From Robiginitomaculum sp. (lineage in GTDB: Bacteria > Pseudomonadota > Alphaproteobacteria > Caulobacterales > Maricaulaceae): DNA of 64,000 bases. The DNA is taken from positions 1 to 64,000 of the forward strand of contig NVXK01000016.1 in NCBI GenBank assembly GCA_002733905.1, read 5' to 3'. Below, piece by piece: positions 60,819 to 64,000 of the stretch; within the stretch, counting starts at the first letter, position 1, and every line of letters begins with the position of its first letter. The notes beneath the pieces were generated by a model that worked only from the letters and a program-made list of their open reading frames with translations, was not told the origin of the DNA and did not search any database. A program made the position numbers and the translations under genes.

Positions 60819-63084
60819 AAATAACCTAAGTCTATCTGCGGTATTATGCCTAGGAGCGGCAACTGTGCCAATGGGATTTGCACATACAGCAAGTGCACAA
60901 ACTGTCATTGACGAAATTGTCGTTACTGCTCAACGGCGTGAGCAAAACATCCAAGATGTGCCTATCGCTGTGACAGCGATTAGCGGTGATATGCTTGAAA
61001 AAACAGGCGCCATTGATATTACGAGCATTCAGCGCATGACCCCAAATACAACTATCGAAGTAGCGCGTGGTTCAAGCTCTACATTGATTGCTTTCATTCG
61101 CGGTGTAGGCCAGCAAGATCCTCTTTGGGGCTTTGAGCCTGGAGTTGGTATATATGTCGATGATGTATATTTAGCGCGTCCACAAGGCGCGGTGATGGAT
61201 ATATTCGATGTAGAACGTGTAGAAGTTCTGCGTGGGCCGCAAGGTACACTTTATGGCCGCAATACAATTGGTGGTGCCGTGAAATATATAACTAAAAATT
61301 TAAACATGGAGAGCTCTGAGCTGTCAGCACGTATTAATGTTGGTAGTTATGGCCAGTTTGATCAAATCATACGTGGCTCGCTCCCGCTTAGTGAGACGTT
61401 TGCAATTGGTGGTGCTATCGCCAATTACAAACGTAACGGCTTTGGCGAAAACCTAAATACTGGCGCGGAACATTATGATAAAGACATTCTTGCCATGCGT
61501 TTTAGTGCTGAATGGGCACCGACTGATCGTTTTAATCTACGTCTTGCGGCCGATAAAACACAAGATGACTCAAATGCAAAACATGGTCACCGTTTACTTC
61601 CGAGTGCTGATGGAAGCATTCCAGTAACCAAAAACGTTTATGATACACGTGCAGGTATAGGCGATGAAAACTCTGTAGAGACACAAGGTGTATCATTGAC
61701 AGCCGAGTATAAACTCAACGAAAATATCACGCTAAAGTCCATCACTGCATTTAGAGAAGGGGACACCACAACTCTTATTGATTTTGATGCCTTACCTAAT
61801 CCAGATTTTGATGTGCCTGCGCGTTATGATGACGAGCAGTTCTCTCAAGAACTACAAGTACTCTTTAGTGCAGACAAGTTCTCGGGTGTTGCGGGCTTAT
61901 ATTATCTTGATGGTACAGCCGCAGGAGAGTTTGACGTAATTTTGGAAGCCGTTTTCGGTGGTTTAACCGTGTATCAAAGCGGAACCCAGCAAAAGAAAAA
62001 TCTTTCAGCCTTTGCCGATATTACTTATGATTTTTCTGATAAATTTAGCCTGTCTGTTGGGGCGCGCTATGCAGAAGACAAAACGGTCGCAGATGTTACT
62101 CGCGAACTATGGCTAGGTCTTGGGTCTGGTTCATTTGACGCGTCAAATACATCCGTGTTTTTCACAACACAAACAGGTTATGAAGGTCTAGAGCGTAAAG
62201 ATAACAGCTTCACACCTCGTGTCGCACTCAGCTATAAACCTAATGATGATTTATCTCTTTATGCCTCTTATTCACAAGGTGTGAAGGCTGGTGGTTTTGA
62301 CCCACGCGCGCGCGCCGACCTTGATCCAACGGGTCTTTCTCAAGACGGGTTTGGACCTGAGACAGTAGACAGCTACGAAGCTGGCATTAAAGGATCTAGT
62401 GCCGACGGGACATTCAGATATAGTATTGCTGCATTCTTAGCAGATTATACAGATCAGCAAATAACTGTGCAGCAGGGTGCTGATAGTGATAATGACGGTG
62501 TAAATGATACATTCATATCCTCAGTTTTCAATGCGGGTCACTCCCAATATAAAGGATTGGAGTTTGAAGCGCAGTGGTATGTGAACGATAACTTTAGTCT
62601 GTCAGGAGTGTTAGGATATATTGATGCAGACATAAAAGAGATCCTCTCTAATGGCGTGGATATTTCTGAAAATTTTGTAACTCAAAATACGCCTGAACTC
62701 ACAGCAAGGCTTGGCTTTAATTACAATCGCGATTTAGCGTCAGGGAATATAAACGTGAACGGCGCGGTCTCTTACCGAGATAAATACAATCTGTTCAATG
62801 TTGAACTTCCTGGATTTGCAGCAGGAGCAAGTGCTGTATTTCCAAATGGTGGCCCCGCACTCGACCCAGAAGCATATGCACTTGTTGACCTAGGTGTCGT
62901 CTGGACAAGTGACAGCGATAGCTGGTCGTTCGGTGTTCATGGTCGTAATCTTACGGACAAAGAGTATCGTGTGGCTGCGTATAATTTCGTAACGCCTAGC
63001 CAACTTGGTGCTGACGCAGCATATTCAGCATTTTATGGTGCACCGAGAACATTTACAGCTACACTCGGATTTAAGTTCAAGTAA
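60805..63084 (+). CDS. TonB-dependent outer-membrane receptor
   Basis: A 759-residue receptor. Signal peptide (~1-32, ends T-A-S-A-Q), then E-I-V-V-T-A-Q-R-R-E-Q-N-I-Q-D-V-P-I-A-V (TonB box and plug start), V-E-V-L-R-G-P-Q-G-T-L-Y-G-R-N-T-I-G-G-A-V in the plug, and a 22-strand barrel ending R-T-F-T-A-T-L-G-F-K-F-K with terminal aromatic. This is the large 'iron complex outermembrane recepter' type common in Sphingomonadales and Hyphomonadaceae, often used for organic substrates and not only siderophores. No SusD or iron genes are adjacent. Start ATG 60805 behind GGGAGACC. Confidence 0.93.
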   Translation: MSKFKNNLSLSAVLCLGAATVPMGFAHTASAQTVIDEIVVTAQRREQNIQDVPIAVTAISGDMLEKTGAIDITSIQRMTPNTTIEVARGSSSTLIAFIRGVGQQDPLWGFEPGVGIYVDDVYLARPQGAVMDIFDVERVEVLRGPQGTLYGRNTIGGAVKYITKNLNMESSELSARINVGSYGQFDQIIRGSLPLSETFAIGGAIANYKRNGFGENLNTGAEHYDKDILAMRFSAEWAPTDRFNLRLAADKTQDDSNAKHGHRLLPSADGSIPVTKNVYDTRAGIGDENSVETQGVSLTAEYKLNENITLKSITAFREGDTTTLIDFDALPNPDFDVPARYDDEQFSQELQVLFSADKFSGVAGLYYLDGTAAGEFDVILEAVFGGLTVYQSGTQQKKNLSAFADITYDFSDKFSLSVGARYAEDKTVADVTRELWLGLGSGSFDASNTSVFFTTQTGYEGLERKDNSFTPRVALSYKPNDDLSLYASYSQGVKAGGFDPRARADLDPTGLSQDGFGPETVDSYEAGIKGSSADGTFRYSIAAFLADYTDQQITVQQGADSDNDGVNDTFISSVFNAGHSQYKGLEFEAQWYVNDNFSLSGVLGYIDADIKEILSNGVDISENFVTQNTPELTARLGFNYNRDLASGNINVNGAVSYRDKYNLFNVELPGFAAGASAVFPNGGPALDPEAYALVDLGVVWTSDSDSWSFGVHGRNLTDKEYRVAAYNFVTPSQLGADAAYSAFYGAPRTFTATLGFKFK

Positions 63085-63094
63085 AGCAAATACC

Positions 63095-63135
63095 TCCTGC
63101 AGATAGAGAGCCGTTCCCACTCGCTATCTGCAGGA
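63095..63135 (+). terminator. 12-bp hairpin after the TonB receptor gene
   Basis: TCCTGCAGATAG (63095-63106) and CTATCTGCAGGA (63124-63135) are a perfect inverted repeat with a 17-nt loop, directly between the receptor stop and the next gene. It is followed by AAATTATTT and not a T run. It acts as a partial terminator or as a 3' stabilising structure. Confidence 0.55.
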
Positions 63136-63156
63136 AATTATTTATGGTGTAGAGCT

Positions 63157-64000
63157 ATGTATAAATATGGACTTTTAATAAGCGCCACAATCTTTATTGC
63201 AATGACAGGCTGTAACGAAAAGCAACCTGTCATAACTGATGGAATGCCGCAAACAGAAGCTGAGACTCACGAGCAATATATTGCCGTAGATGGTCTTCGT
63301 ATTCGCTATAAAATTGAGGGAGAGAATGGTAAACCCGTTCTCGTTTTAGTGCATGGCTTTACCTCTTCGCTAGAAGGTTGGGATGGTCTAACAGCCGCGT
63401 TAAAAGACGATTATCAGATTGTTCGCTTTGATCTAGCTGGTCACGGCCTTACAGGTCCTGACAAACAAAAAAGATATGGACATACCGCACGCGTAAAAAC
63501 CGTTCGAAACCTTATTGATAAATTAGGCTATGAAAAGCCAAATCTTATTGGTAGCTCTATGGGCGGGAATATCGCATGGCGATATGCATCAACTTACCCA
63601 AATGACGTCAATAAGCTTGTTCTCATTGATGCCAGTGGCTTTCCATTAAACGAGTTGAAAGATACCCCACTCGAACTTCCTCCTATGCTTAAAAATTATT
63701 TTTTAAAGCCAACAAAGTTTGCGGTAAATTATGGCTTGAAAAACCAATATTATGACACCAAAAACATTCCAGCAGGGCGCGCCGATAAAATTCTCGAAAT
63801 GATGAAATATCCCGGGAATGGTCAGGCATATGTTGACATGTTTAAAATCTTCACATTGCCAGACCCATCCAATGATTTGGCGAAAATTACAGCGCCAACC
63901 TTGATAATATGGGGTTCTGATGATGCCGTTATATCTTCAACACACGCTGAGTTGTTTAAAGCAGCATTGCCAAATGCCGAAATCAACATAATTGCTGATA
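63157..64000 (+). CDS. Alpha/beta hydrolase lipoprotein (3' end outside window)
   Basis: At least 281 residues, cut by the window end. ATG 63157 starts a lipoprotein signal peptide with lipobox A-M-T-G-C (C19), so the enzyme is anchored in the envelope. The hydrolase fold has L-V-H-G-F-T-S-S (~91-98), D-L-A-G-H-G, the nucleophile elbow G-S-S-M-G-G (~152-157) and I-I-W-G-S-D-D-A-V, carrying the acid. The catalytic His lies beyond the window. Extracytoplasmic cleavage of an ester before or after passage through the adjacent TonB receptor is the natural inference. Confidence 0.88.
   Translation, partial: MYKYGLLISATIFIAMTGCNEKQPVITDGMPQTEAETHEQYIAVDGLRIRYKIEGENGKPVLVLVHGFTSSLEGWDGLTAALKDDYQIVRFDLAGHGLTGPDKQKRYGHTARVKTVRNLIDKLGYEKPNLIGSSMGGNIAWRYASTYPNDVNKLVLIDASGFPLNELKDTPLELPPMLKNYFLKPTKFAVNYGLKNQYYDTKNIPAGRADKILEMMKYPGNGQAYVDMFKIFTLPDPSNDLAKITAPTLIIWGSDDAVISSTHAELFKAALPNAEINIIAD

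Overview
The window is alphaproteobacterial chromosome carrying the right-hand ~25 kb of an integrated tailed phage, followed by ~39 kb of ordinary chromosomal genes. The murA - DUF2948 - UPF0262 - phosphatase - infA - maf - RNase E/G - yacG order is a classic alphaproteobacterial block. The moderate base composition, the TonB receptor and the SulP and M28 membrane proteins fit a marine Hyphomonadaceae- or Robiginitomaculum-like lineage; that placement is inference.

Prophage (1 to ~25079, all + strand except one small module). It opens inside a replication-initiator gene that carries 22-bp iterons, followed by a stand-alone DnaA domain-IV-like protein and four small overlapping orphan genes. 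A NusG/RfaH-like protein (1754-2356) is followed directly by a promoter-like sequence, an intrinsic terminator and three hairpins, and then by the complete late region: HNH nuclease, small and large terminase, portal, ClpP-type protease, HK97-type capsid, connectors, tail tube, tail-assembly chaperone, tape measure, tail tip, fibre genes and a lysis module with nested Rz/Rz1. This layout resembles lambda Q-pR'-tR', with a NusG paralogue in place of Q. Strong intrinsic terminators inside the late operon (9100, 13995) make sense if transcription is antiterminated. The tail-assembly chaperone pair is joined by a textbook -1 slippery heptamer (A AAA AAC). Between the chaperone and the tape measure lies an accessory module (moron): a glycine-zipper protein on + and, on -, a DnaQ-like exonuclease whose BRCT domain and C-terminal membrane anchor sit in the -1 frame. 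The right attachment site is the 3' half of a tRNA-Thr(GGU) gene, joined at the anticodon arm.

Chromosome, 25.2-30.1 kb: cell wall, translation initiation and RNA processing (murA, DUF2948, UPF0262, LMW phosphatase-like, infA with a TTG start, maf, RNase E/G, yacG). 30.1-37.6 kb (- strand): glycerophosphodiesterase, M3 oligopeptidase lipoprotein, polytopic M28 peptidase, DJ-1/PfpI protein, glycine-zipper surface protein and tRNA-Phe. 37.9-46.6 kb (+): a DUF442 phosphatase/sulfurtransferase with a SulP anion transporter, Ppx/GppA with RlmE, and guaB-rsmB-guaA. 46.9-56.2 kb (+): a thioester-bearing alpha-2-macroglobulin with PbpC, then threonine catabolism (kbl-tdh).

56.2-64 kb: a divergent catabolic locus. 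A TetR regulator, acyl-CoA synthetase, two MaoC-fold proteins and 3-hydroxybutyrate dehydrogenase are tightly overlapped on -. An alpha/beta hydrolase, a TonB-dependent receptor and a lipoprotein alpha/beta hydrolase (cut by the window end) lie on +. Together they suggest uptake, ester cleavage, CoA activation and oxidation of an acyl or hydroxyacyl compound.
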